From the NCBI GenBank assembly GCA_963575745.1, contig CAUYUJ010000842.1:2501-66500 (forward strand): a stretch of DNA of 64,000 nt, given 5' to 3'. Origin of the DNA: Prorocentrum cordatum. Taxonomy: Eukaryota; Sar; Dinophyceae; Prorocentrales; Prorocentraceae. The notes under the pieces are model-generated. The model was not told where the DNA came from. It made no database searches and was given only the letters and a program-made list of their open reading frames with translations. The translations under genes were made by a program, and so were the position numbers. This document shows positions 53,601-62,944 of the stretch, in pieces (the stretch's first letter is position 1; the number at the start of each line of letters is the position of its first letter).

Positions 53601-53967
53601 CATCAACGCCTGTGGACGAGGATGCTGCGAGGTCCACGTCGGCGCAGCCGCGGCGAGGCAGGCTCTGAAGGTAATCGAGCGGGGAATATGCGGGGATATT
53701 CTTTTCGGCAGCCGGCAGTGCCCGGATTGCCTCGCGTTGATGGACATCCCTGAGGGCAGGATGGATGACAGCGCGTTGCAAGAGTGCGAAACTTGTGGGA
53801 GCGAGATTCGTCTTCTGCAGCCACATGAGTCGACCTCCATAAGGTCGGCGCAAGTTGCCTCGGAGGAGGTGTCCCTGGCGCCCGAGGCGCGTGCGCCTTG
53901 TCCAGGTGCCTCCACGTCCAAGATCACAACAGACATGAGCGACGGGGGAGTGCTCGGCAGTTCGTAG
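50637..53967 (+). CDS. Multi-span membrane PAS-domain protein, SL-bearing retrogene with two inserted TIR elements
   Basis: The coding parts are 50637-50819, 51008-51148 and 52525-53967 (61, 47 and 480 codons). Removing element HP2 with one duplication copy, and element H with one copy, gives a continuous 588-residue frame without a stop. It starts MSSDALLGNRSLPPSLRGRC. Hydrophobic segments are KVFILLII (joining exons 1 and 2), TNFVAPAGLLAI, WFDIFISVWALA (across the H site), LTIVPILVFEL and FVGMSLCILTVAFVV, suggesting about five membrane spans. A PAS-like domain follows (about residues 214-325: LLDQATSGLCTL, GATIFDFVDPDDFAKVQ, FETKLVPYAV). Then come a low-complexity basic linker and a zinc-ribbon-like C-x2-C-x18-C-x2-C near residues 508-533 (CPDC, CETC). 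Multi-span plus PAS proteins are a common dinoflagellate type, with sensing roles inferred only. The DinoSL relic 147 bp upstream marks retroposition. The intact frame suggests the insertions are spliced or recent. Confidence 0.8.
50820..50999. mobile_element. Hairpin element HP2, candidate introner
   Basis: The 180-bp element starts TCGAAGAAG and ends CTTCTTCGA, with inverted arms of about 60 bp (ACACAAACATAAACT..., TCGCGGATTTCTTGGAT) around a GC-rich loop. Flanks TCATCATT (50812-50819) and TCATCGTG (51000-51007) match at 6 of 8. Removing it restores the PAS frame exactly (LLII then GGALVDP). No exact GT-AG register exists within the duplication. The length of 188 bp (element plus duplication) would shift the frame if retained. 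Confidence 0.85.
51149..52516 (+). mobile_element. Long TIR element, copy H, candidate introner
   Basis: The 1368-bp element starts TTAAGTCGGGCCTGTCCC and ends CCGCCCGTAGGGGGATACGC then CCGACCTAA. The 8-bp flanks CCCGATGG (51141-51148) and CTCGATGG (52517-52524) match at 7 of 8. Inside are GGCCTTACGGCTGTTGCCGCC, a GAG tract (51293-51330), the degenerate CTCTTGGGGGCC repeat (51470-52190), the hairpin AAGGGAAGGGGCTTCCCTT and, on the right, CGCCGACAGGGTCGGCGGAT. It sits exactly between codons TGG and TTC of the PAS gene. A GT-AG pair (51153 GTCGGG; AG at 52554-52555) would also keep frame, at the cost of 11 residues. Confidence 0.88.
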
Positions 53968-54470
53968 GAGTCCTCGCAGGAGTCTTGGCTGGAGTCCCAG
54001 TAGGTTCCTAGTAGGAGTCGTCGTGGAATATGAATAGATTCCGAGCAAAAACAAATAGCTTGACGAAGGACCCAACCATATGCAGCTGCGAGTGCCGCGT
54101 TGTGGGTACCGCTTTCGGTATAGCTCCCTATGGGGCCACGAAACGTGCGAGTGGTGCGCCGAAATCGGTGGCGCGGACGCATGTGGACACCACCACTGTG
54201 GCCTTCGGTGGAGCTCCCTATGGGGCCACGAAGCGTTGTCCTGGGTGGGGGAGACGCATGCGAACTGCGCCATTGGGACCTTCGCTGGAGCTCCTCATGG
54301 GGCCACGAAGCGCTGTCCTGGGTGGGGGGAGACGCATGCAAACGGCGCCACTGGAGCCTTCTGTGGAGCTCCCTATGGGGCCATGAACCGCTGTCCTGGG
54401 TGGCGTTGACACATGCGGACCCTGCCACTGGAGCCTTCGATGGAGCTCCCTATGGGGCCATATTGACCCA
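53968..54470 (+). repeat. AGGAGTC-rich patch and 77-bp tandem repeat
   Basis: Degenerate AGGAGTC steps at 53967-54025. Then units with GGAGCTCCCTATGGGGCCACGAA start near 54121, 54211, 54288, 54366 and 54443, most with a 77-78-bp period and including CGCTGTCCTGGGTGGGG. Confidence 0.88.
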
Positions 54471-54611
54471 TCGTCGGGGGTGCGATTTGGCAGATCGGTG
54501 CCGTTTCGTCGAGGGTGACCCCTGGTATGTGCCGTGCGTACAAACATTTAACTACCCTCATGTTTGCTCCAGGTGTTGCTCAGCAGGATCTGGTGCGCAA
54601 AGGACCTAGAG
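54471..54611. other. Unassigned sequence
   Basis: Short stretch without a recognised feature. Confidence 0.4.
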
Positions 54612-55399
54612 GACCTAGAGGAGGAGGAGGAGGAGGAGGAGGAGGAGGAGAGGAGGCGAGGAAAGAGGAGCAAGCCGCGAGAAAGGAAGAGGAGGAGGAG
54701 GAGGAAGAAGGATGCGGAGATGAGGAGAGAGGAGGACGAGGACAAGGACGAGGAGGAGGAGGAGGAGGAGGAGGAGGATGTGGATAGAGAGAAGGAGGAG
54801 AGGAGAGGGGGAAGGGAGGAGGAAGGAGGAGGAGGAGGAGAGGAGGAGGAGGAGGAGGAGGAGGAGGAGGAGAGGAGGAGGAGAGGAGGAGGTAGGGAGA
54901 GGAGAAAGAGGAGAGAGAGGAGGAGGAGGAGGAGGAGGAGGAGGAGGGAGGAGGGAGGAGGGAGGAGGGAGGAGGAGGAGGAGGAGGAAGAGGAGGAGGA
55001 GGAGCAGAAGGAGGAGGTGGAGGAGGAGGAGAAGGAGGAAGATGAGGAGGAGCAGGAGTTGGAGAAGGAGGAAGAGGAGGAGGAGGAGGTGGAGGAATAA
55101 TAAAAATAAAACTAATAATAAGAATAAGCGACGAACAACACGAATGCTAATACTAAGAATAATAATACTACGGCGAATACTAATACAAGTGCTAATAATG
55201 AGCATCCGGATGCTAACAATAATACTGATACTACTACTACTGACACGAATACGAATAATAACAATAACACTGACACCACTACGAATCGCAATAATAATAA
55301 TACCAACAACACCAATACTCATAATATTAATACCAATACTCATAATAATAATAATAACAATAATAATACTTAATAATGATGGTAATAATACTAATACTG

Positions 55400-55451
<52 letters not shown>
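54612..55451 (+). repeat. GAG tract grading into AAT/TAC repeats
   Basis: (GAG)n to about 55090, then AATAATACTAATAC-type mixed repeats, then (TAC)n from about 55395 up to the gap. Confidence 0.95.
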
Positions 55452-55551
55452 NNNNNNNNNNNNNNNNNNNNNNNNNNNNNNNNNNNNNNNNNNNNNNNNN
55501 NNNNNNNNNNNNNNNNNNNNNNNNNNNNNNNNNNNNNNNNNNNNNNNNNNN
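55452..55551. other. Assembly gap, 100 N
   Basis: Exactly 100 N, a conventional placeholder, so true length is unknown. It follows (TAC)n. Frames crossing it are meaningless. Confidence 0.99.
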
Positions 55552-55644
55552 ACGCGATTGTTAGGCCCCGGAGGCCCCAGGGCAAATGCATTCGAGCGCG
55601 CGCCCGAGTCTGGATCTGGGGCGCGCCACCCTCGATCGGGCACG

Positions 55645-56720
55645 CGTAGACGTGACGCGCAAATCCTGCGTGTCGCGTACACGTGACACGCAAAATCTGC
55701 GTGTCACACGGAGCGCGCCTGGGGCGGGACACGCAGAATCAGGGGGGCGGACACGCAAAATATTGTGTCGCACGCCGGGGGTCCGGGGGCCGGGGTAGGG
55801 ACACGCAGAATCTGCGTGTCACGCGGGCCCCAGCAGGGGGGCGGTCACGCAAAATCTGCGTGTCGCACGCCAGGGGTCCTGGGGGCAGGGGTCACGCAGA
55901 ATCTGCGTGTCATGCGGGCCCAAAATCTGCTTGTCGCGCGCCGGGGGTCTGGGGGCCAGGGTGGGGACACGCAGAATCTGCGTGTCACGCGGGCCCCGCC
56001 AGGGGGGCGGACACGCAAAATCTGCGCGTGGCACGCCGGGGGTCCCGGAGGCCGGGGTGGGGACACGCGGAATCCGCGTGTCACGCGGGCCCCACCAGGG
56101 GGGCGGACACGCAAATCTGCGTGTCGCGCGCCGGGTGTCCCGGGGGCCGGGGTCGGGACACGCAGAATCTGCGTGTCACGCGGGCCCCAGCAGGGGGGCG
56201 GTCACGCAAAATCTGCGTTTCGCACGCCAGGGGTCCTGGGGGCTGGGGTAGGGACACGTAGAATCTGCGTGTCACACGGGCCCCGCCAGGGGGGCGGACA
56301 CGCAAAATCTGCGCGTGGCACACCGGGAGTCCCGGAGGCTGGGGTGGGGACACGCGGAATCCGCGTGTCACGCGGGCCCCACCAGTGGGGCGGACACGCA
56401 AAATCTGCGTGTCGCGCGCCGGGTGTCCCGGGGGCCGGGGTCGTGACACGCAGAATCTGCGTGTCACTCCTCGGCAATCCTCGGCACTCCTCGGCACTCC
56501 TCGGGGTGCATTCCTCGGCACTCCTCGGCACTCCTCGGCGCTCCTGGCCGCGTGACACGCAGAATTTGCGTGTCACGGAGGCGTTCGCGTCTGCGCGACA
56601 CGCGAAGCCTGCGTGTCAGTCACTCGGCGGCCCTGAGGCTTCAGACTGACGTGACACGCAGGATTTGCGTGTCACGTCTACGCGACACGCAAATCCTGCG
56701 TGTCACGTCACACGGAACGC
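55645..56720. repeat. Array of about 23 CACGCAGA-A-TCTGCGTG palindromes
   Basis: The core GACACGCAGAATCTGCGTGTC is a perfect 10-bp inverted repeat around one A, with variants GACACGCAAAATCTGCGTGTC and GACACGCGGAATCCGCGTGTC. Copies occur about every 40-60 bp (for example 55684, 55799, 55967, 56062, 56157, 56252, 56348, 56445, 56552, 56652, 56682), in GC-rich spacers with GGGCCCC(A/G)CCAGGGGGGCG and CGCCGGGGGTCC. A higher-order period of about 286 bp is visible (55967/56252, 56062/56348, 56157/56445). A short TCCTCGGCAC tandem lies at 56467-56540. Confidence 0.95.
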
Positions 56721-57100
56721 GCTCGGGGCAATGAGTTCGGCAAACAGTGCAGTCAAAACAAGGCATAGCAATGCATCGCAATGTCAAGCAATGACGGCCC
56801 AGACGGCGGGCGGCAGCGAGGCGGCGGCGGGGCCGCGACGGCGACAACGTAGCCGCCAGACCGCCACGCATGCCCAGGCGACGGGCGGCGACGAGGCGGC
56901 GACGGGGCGGCGGCGGGGAGCCGACGGGGACAACGCAGGCGCCAGACCGCCTCACAGGCCCAGGCGACGCACGGCGACGACGCGGCGACGGGGCGGCGAC
57001 GGCGACAACATAACCGCGAGAACGCCACAAGGGCCCACTTCCATAGAACAGAAATTGGAACCCCTAAGTGCAAGTAGGCAGTGCTTGGGAAGTAATGATA
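56721..57100. repeat. GC-rich minisatellite, about three units
   Basis: Between 56806 and 57035, GACAACGTAGCCGCCAGACC, GACAACGCAGGCGCCAGACC and GACAACATAACCGCGAGAAC recur at about 56837, 56929 and 57003 between GGCGGCGACGGGGCGGC blocks. Confidence 0.75.
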
Positions 57101-57463
57101 ACGAGTGGAGGAGGAGGAGCAGCAGAAGGAGGAGGAGCAGGATGAGGAAAATGAGGAGGAGGAGGAGAAGGACGAGGAGGATGAGGAGAAAATAAGGAGG
57201 AGGAAGAGGAGAAGGAGGAGGAGGAGAAGGAGGAAGAGGATGAAGAAGAGGAGGGGTACGAGGAGGAGAAGGAGGAGGAGGAGGAGGAGCCGGAGGAGGA
57301 GGAGGATGATGATGAGGAGGAGGAGGAGGAGACGCAGACGGAGGAGGAGGAGGAACAGGAGGAGGAAGAAGGGGAGGTGGAGGAGGAGGAAGAGGAGGAG
57401 GAAGAGGAGGGCGAAGGAGGAGGTGAGGATAAGGGGGAGGAGGAGGAGCAGGAGAAGGAGGAA

Positions 57464-57498
<35 letters not shown>

Positions 57499-57516
57499 CA
57501 TCGGACGACGTGTGAC

Positions 57517-57564
<48 letters not shown>

Positions 57565-57566
57565 AG

Positions 57567-57618
<52 letters not shown>

Positions 57619-57677
57619 TTACTACGACTACTTCGACGACGACTACTACTACTACTACTACCACTACTACTAGACTA

Positions 57678-57714
<37 letters not shown>

Positions 57715-57756
57715 CGCTACTACTACGACTACTACTACGACTACTACTATTATTAT

Positions 57757-57795
<39 letters not shown>

Positions 57796-57839
57796 ATACC
57801 ACTAACCTCTAACTACTAACTACTAACTACAAGATAGTA

Positions 57840-57924
<85 letters not shown>

Positions 57925-58088
57925 CTACTACTACTACTACTACTACTACTTACTACTTACTACTTACTACTACTATTATTACTACTATCTACTAACTAGA
58001 AACTACTTAAGCTACGAGCTACGAAACTACTACTACTACTACTACTACTACTACACTACCACAACTACTACTACTACTACTACTACTA

Positions 58089-58130
<42 letters not shown>

Positions 58131-58397
58131 CTACTACTACTACTACTACTAGTACTACTACTACTGCTACTACTACTAATACTATTACTAGTAATAATAC
58201 TACTACTAATGTTACTACTACTAATAATAATGATACTACTAATAATACTAGTAGTCATAATGCTAATAGGTAATACTGCTATCACACAGAGTGCTAACAC
58301 ATATACTAATGCTAATACTAAAACGAATAATGCTACTAGTACTAATACTACTTATGAGAAGAAGGAGAAAGGGGAGTATGAGGAGGAGGAGGAGGAG

Positions 58398-58432
<35 letters not shown>

Positions 58433-58635
58433 GGAGGAGGAGGAAGAGGAGGAGGCGGCAGAGGAGGAGGAGGTGGCGGGGAGAAGGAGAAGAGGAGGAG
58501 GAGGAGGAGGAGGAGGAGGAGGAGGAGGAGGAGGAGGAGGAGGAGGAGGAGGAGGAGGAGAGAGAGGAGGAGGAGGCGGAGGAGGAGGAGCAGGAGGAGA
58601 AATTGGAGAAGGAGGACGAGGAGGAGGAGGACGAG
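57101..58635 (+). repeat. Microsatellite domain: GAG, GAC, TAC, AAT, GAG
   Basis: (GAG)n about 57105-57455, (GAC)n about 57463-57563, (TAC)n about 57567-58190 with small interruptions, ACT/AAT mixtures to about 58355, then (GAG)n about 58376-58634. The order mirrors 54612-55451 across the gap and palindrome array. Confidence 0.95.
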
Positions 58636-59316
58636 GACCAGTGCAAACTCAGAACTCATTAACGATGTTTGAATACACCCTCCCTCCTTCCAAGCTCCCT
58701 CCTCATATACCACTACACGGGTTCACTCCCACTGATGGAAGTGCCCCGTTGGGAAATATCCGGGTGAAAAACCATGACGGGTGCGAAAATACCATTTTCA
58801 GGATTTCAGCGCAACGAATTAACATGACTGCTTTGTCTTGACGATCCAGAACTGTGTCAGAACACCAGTCCTTGGACTGCAACAGCGCGAATCAACGAAA
58901 CTGTTGCGCACTGACAGTCCTGAATCGTTCGAAAACAGCATTTCTGGAATGTTAACCGTGGGAGTCCGCGAAACTATTGTAAACTTTAAAAACGAATGTG
59001 CTCGGCGCTAGGGCGAGAGCCGCGTTTTGACAAGGAACCGCCCTCAATCCGTGCAACCCTTTCAAATTTCTCGAACGAATGTGCTCGGCGCTACGGCGAG
59101 AACGCGAGAACCACGTTGTGGAAACGAACCGCGCTCCAGTCATGAAGCCCTGGTCGTTTTTATAGCGAATGTGCGCGGCGCTGAGGCGATCATTTTGAAA
59201 TCGAGCCGCCCTCAATCCATGAAGCTCTTGCAGTTTCGTACAAAACAGTGTGCGCGGCCCTTAGGCGAGAGCCACATTTTGAAAAAACGAGCTGCCCTCG
59301 ATTCGTGAAGCTCTTG
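58636..59316 (+). repeat. Satellite-linked spacer and 82-bp satellite, left of the retrogene
   Basis: The spacer 58636-58950 matches 19413-19689. The 82-bp units follow to 59316, ending GATTCGTGAAGCTCTTG directly at the spliced-leader relic. Confidence 0.85.
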
Positions 59317-59338
59317 TCCGCATCCATCTTGGCTCGAG
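59317..59338 (+). other. DinoSL relic upstream of the 59432 gene
   Basis: TCCGCATCCATCTTGGCTCG plus AG matches the leader at 18 of 22 positions, 93 bp before the ATG. The four differences suggest an older insertion than the PAS retrogene. Confidence 0.75.
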
Positions 59339-59431
59339 CCGCTTGCCCGCCAGGGCCCGGGTTGCTCGGATCGCCCTCGCCGGAGCAGGGGCTCCCCGCG
59401 GCGCCCTGGCCCCGCTGCGGCCGCGGCGGCC

Positions 59432-60364
59432 ATGATGCCCAGCGCAGCTGCTGGCCCCTCGGCCGCCGCTCTGCCGCAGAGGCGAGGCGCGCCGGCCGGC
59501 GGCCGCGCGGGGGCCGCCCGTGCCGCGGGCGGCGCTCGCGCGGGCGCCGGCGGCTACGTGCGGCGCCTTGCGGCGAGGGTGGCGATCTGCGTCGCCCTGG
59601 CAATGCTGCTCCCGGGCCCGCCCCGGGGCCCCCGCGGCGCCTTCGTGGGCGCCCCGGGCGGCAGCAGCGCGCCGAGGCTTCGCGGTGCTCCAACGGCCAG
59701 GGGGGCCGAGGAGGAGGCCTCCGCGGCCGGCGCGGGCGCCGGCGGCGACGAGGAGGCGCGGCTGCAGGCGAAGGTGGCCGCCCTGGAGCAGCGCCTGAAA
59801 GTCAGTGAGGCCACGGCGCAGCTCGCTGCGCAGCGTGGGGCTGCCCCGGCGAAGCTGACGAAGGCGGCGCCGGTGGTAGAGGCGCTGTGGGCGACCATCA
59901 GCGAGGAGTTGGCAGAGGAGCTGAGCGACATAGAGGACGCGAAGATGGGAATGGACGACAACAAGCAGTACGTGTTCTCCCAGACGGACGCAAATGCGGG
60001 CACCCCCATCTACAAGCGGAAGTACGAGGTGATGGGCATGACAATCACCCAGCAGGAGTCATACATGAAGTCGTTCAAGAAGGCTTCGAGGAAGGCGAAG
60101 AAGATGGAGAGCGTTGAGAAGCTGGTGCGGCTGTGGAAGGAGGGCGGCGACGGGTTCACCAAGATGGATGTGAAGGAGGAGTGCTTCCGTCTGAGAACAG
60201 GTTCCGTCAAGGCGGCCGTCTTCTTCCGAGACATCATGCCTGAGATGGTCGAGAACCCGTACGACGGCGCAATCACGGGCCTCGTGGCCACCTTCTTTCT
60301 GCTTCTCCTGTTCGCCGCGTTTGCCTGCTGCCTGTTGCCGTCGACCGGGCAGCTGGAGGAGTAG
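59432..60364 (+). CDS. Probable plastid-targeted membrane protein, unknown function, retrogene
   Basis: 310 residues, one exon. The N-terminus fits a dinoflagellate bipartite plastid presequence: an Ala/Arg-rich lead, a hydrophobic signal core at about residues 49-61 (RVAICVALAMLLPG), and AFVGAP at about 70-75, close to the FVAP-like motif after the signal cleavage site. A coiled-coil-like segment follows (about 100-135: DEEARLQAKVAALEQRLKVS). Then comes a soluble domain that I do not recognise, with NKQYVFSQTDANAG, YKRKYEVMGMTI and SVKAAVFFRDIMPEMVENPY. One C-terminal membrane span (about 280-303: GLVATFFLLLLFAAFACCLL) precedes a short acidic tail. The ATG at 59432 starts the long frame; the Met after it is equally possible. 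TAG is at 60362-60364. The frame shows no damage, so the retrocopy may be active. Confidence 0.75.
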   Translation: MMPSAAAGPSAAALPQRRGAPAGGRAGAARAAGGARAGAGGYVRRLAARVAICVALAMLLPGPPRGPRGAFVGAPGGSSAPRLRGAPTARGAEEEASAAGAGAGGDEEARLQAKVAALEQRLKVSEATAQLAAQRGAAPAKLTKAAPVVEALWATISEELAEELSDIEDAKMGMDDNKQYVFSQTDANAGTPIYKRKYEVMGMTITQQESYMKSFKKASRKAKKMESVEKLVRLWKEGGDGFTKMDVKEECFRLRTGSVKAAVFFRDIMPEMVENPYDGAITGLVATFFLLLLFAAFACCLLPSTGQLEE

Positions 60365-60736
60365 GCGTGCCGCGTAGGCTGCGGCGAGCCAGGGAAGGGC
60401 ATGTCGGGGGCGGGAGGTCCAGATCGTGGCGGGTCGCTTGGGTAAAGGGGGCCTCGATGTCTCAGTGGCGCGCGGTTTGAATTTTCATGAGGTCTTCCTT
60501 CCGATTTGGACGGAAGGGCAGATCAGTCAGGTGCAGGCCCGTTTACCGCGGGCATGTGTTCGCGGCGACCTGCGGACTCCCTCCTCTCGCTCGTCCTTCG
60601 TCCTCGGTTCTCTGCTCGCCCAGTCTCTGCTGTTCTTCGGTGTGGTCTCCTCCAGAATGCTGGCACGTTAGGCATCTCAGGCAGCGCTGCAAGCCAACCG
60701 CCGATGCTATGTGTTTTCGAGCGGCGTGAAACATCT
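60365..60736 (+). other. 3' UTR-like part of the retrocopy
   Basis: Between the stop and the right satellite. No poly(A) signal or other recognised element. Confidence 0.4.
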
Positions 60737-60930
60737 GTGAAGCTCTTGCAGATTTGTAAGACGCGTGTGCGCGGCGCCGAGGCGAGAGCCGCATTTTGAA
60801 AACCACCCGCCCTCGTTCCGTGGAACTCCTGCAAATTTCGAAACGAATGTGCGCTGCGCCAATGTGAGAGCCACATTTTGGAAGGTACCCGCCTTCCATG
60901 TGTGAAGTCGTTGTCGGTTCATAAGCTTCA
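60737..60930 (+). repeat. 82-bp satellite, right of the retrogene
   Basis: About two units (GAAGCTCTTGCAGATTTG, GCGAGAGCCGCATTTTGAAAA, ACCCGCCCTCGTTCCG), continuing the array from before 59317. Confidence 0.88.
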
Positions 60931-61019
60931 GGTTTAAGTGGTAAGGAAGTCGTAGGCGCAACGCTCGGCCCGCCCTTCGGACTGGCCTCGGGATTGGACA
61001 GAGAGGAGCGGACGAGGGG

Positions 61020-61395
61020 GAAGAGGAAGAGCAGGGGGGAAAGGGGAGGAAGAGGAGGAAGAGGAGGAGGAGGAGGCGGATGAGGAGGCGGAGGAGGAGG
61101 AGGAGGACGAGGAGGAGGATGAGGATAACGAGGGGGAGAGACGGAGGGAGGAGGAGGAAACGAAGGAAGGAGGGAGGCTGGAGGGGTAGGAGGGAGGAGG
61201 ACGAGGAGGAGACGCAACGACCCCCGTGGTCCAATGTTGCTTCAACTGGAAATGAGGAGGAGGAGGAGGAGGAAGGAGGAGGAGGAGGAGGAGGAGGAGG
61301 AGGAGGAGGAGGAGGAGGAGGAGGAGGAGGAGGAGGAGGAGGGAGGAGGAGGAGGAGGAGGAGGAGAGGGAGGAGGAGGGGGAGGAGGAACATCG
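61020..61395 (+). repeat. GAG tracts
   Basis: (GAG)n at about 61030-61135 and about 61250-61390, with about 110 bp between. Confidence 0.95.
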
Positions 61396-62380
61396 GCAGC
61401 AGGGGCAGCGATGCAAGCAATAGTGGCGGTTGCGGGAGTGCCGTGCCGCCCCACGCGGCCTGGCCGCCTGCCGTCCCAAGAGGTGCGCACTTCCCGTGTG
61501 GCGCGAGAGCGACATCGCCAAGTTTCCCAAGGGTGCCGCGCAGGCGCTGATGAAGGCGCGCGCTCGGCGCCGCCGTCCGTGGGGAGGGGGATCGGGGATC
61601 GAAGAGCGAGGAGGATGGGGGGTCGAAGATCGAGGAGGGTCGAGGATGGAGGAGGATCGAAGGTCGAGGAGGAGGAGGACGAGGATGGAGGGTGGAGGAT
61701 CGAGGAGGTCGAAGATATAGGTTTCTGGCCGTTTTGGGGTCGTTTTGGGGCCTCCGGTGGCCACCAGGGGCCTGCCTGGGTCTCTGGTTGGGGGTCGACG
61801 ATGACGAGGGGGCCTCGGCACCAGGGCCGCTGGGGATCTCTGGGGACCTCTGGGACCTCTGGTGACCTCTGGAGGCTTCCGAGGACTGCAACGAAGGACG
61901 ACGATGGGGCTGGCGGCTACGACGACGACGGCGGCGGCGGCGACGAGCGACGAGGGCGATGCCGACGATGACGATGCCAGCGACGACGATACCGACGGCG
62001 GAGACGGCGATCGCGACGACGACGCGGCCAGCGGCCAGCGGCGACGCCGACGAGAAAATTTGAAGATCGATGTTTCTGGGCGTCTTAGTTAGTTTTTGCT
62101 TCCGTTGGCATCCAGGAGCCTCTGGGGACCACTGAGGGCTTTCGGGCACCTTGGGAGATCCCCCTGTCTGACGAAATTTGACGAATGGTGGCGATCACGA
62201 CGCAGGGACCTCCAGTGGTCCCTGGGGGGACTTCTGGGGAATTCGCGGGCCTCCAGGACCTCCCTTGAGCTTCCGCGGTTAGGGGATCTCCGCGGACGGC
62301 GACAAATGGCAATGACGAGGCTGGCGACGACGGCGACGGCGACGAGGCCGTCGAAAAGGGTGACGTCATCAATCGCTCAT
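61396..62380. repeat. Degenerate CCTCTGGGGACC and GACGACGGC repeats
   Basis: Two loosely similar halves (61700-62090 and 62090-62360) each go from CCTCTGGGGACCTC-type repeats to a GGCGACGACGGCGACG-type block. It resembles the TIR-element interior repeats in style but without their diagnostic blocks. No gene is recognised in 61396-61700. Confidence 0.5.
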
Positions 62381-62585
62381 CAAACGCTTAGTCCCCGCTC
62401 GCCTGTTCAGCCTACGTATTCCTCTCACCCTCAAACTCTCTGTCTCACTTTCAGCCTCCTCTTCCCCCTTCCCCATCCCCCATCCGCCCCCTCCCCCTCC
62501 CCCTCCCCGTTTTTCTCACGGCCTCCTTCCCCGTCCCCCCTGTCTCCCTTCCCTCTCCACAGCTCCCCGACTCCATCTTTGTTTT
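62381..62585. other. Pyrimidine-rich unassigned sequence
   Basis: C/T-rich, with CCCCCTCCCC runs. Nothing else. Confidence 0.4.
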
Positions 62586-62597
62586 GTTGTATGTGTT

Positions 62598-62678
<81 letters not shown>

Positions 62679-62784
62679 TTGCTGTTGTTGTTTTGCTGCG
62701 GTTGATGTTTTTGCTGCTGTTGTGTTCGTTGTTATTGCTGTGGTTGCTGTTGTTGTTGTGTTTGTTGTTGTTGTTGTTGCCGTT

Positions 62785-62853
<69 letters not shown>

Positions 62854-62930
62854 TTGTTGTTGTAGTTGTGATTGTGGTTGTTGTTTTCATTTGTTGTCCT
62901 TGTGGTTGTTTGTTGTTTTTGTTGTGTCAT
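62586..62930 (+). repeat. TTG trinucleotide tract
   Basis: (TTG)n with small interruptions, about 340 bp. Confidence 0.97.
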
Positions 62931-62944
62931 TTCTTTTCTAGAGA

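Larger units (their letters stand above)
59317..60736 (+). mobile_element. Retroposed mRNA copy in the 82-bp satellite
   Basis: The block starts with a DinoSL relic (59317-59338), contains an intronless 310-codon gene, and is bordered by the 12-bp direct repeat GTGAAGCTCTTG (59305-59316 and 60737-60748). Both sides are 82-bp satellite. No poly(A) tail is left at the 3' end. This is what target-primed reverse transcription of a trans-spliced mRNA would produce, though the repeat is also part of the satellite unit. Confidence 0.8.

Noticed and set aside
53121-54428. Long minus-strand ORFs opposite the PAS gene
   Set aside because: The + strand carries recognisable PAS and zinc-ribbon motifs; the minus frames are GC-rich shadows.
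55448-55686. ORFs crossing the N run
   Set aside because: N bases give no evidence for coding and the real gap length is unknown.
55645-56720. CRISPR array
   Set aside because: Short palindromic repeats with spacers look superficially similar, but repeats are perfect hairpins, spacers are repeated too, no cas genes exist, and the genome is eukaryotic.
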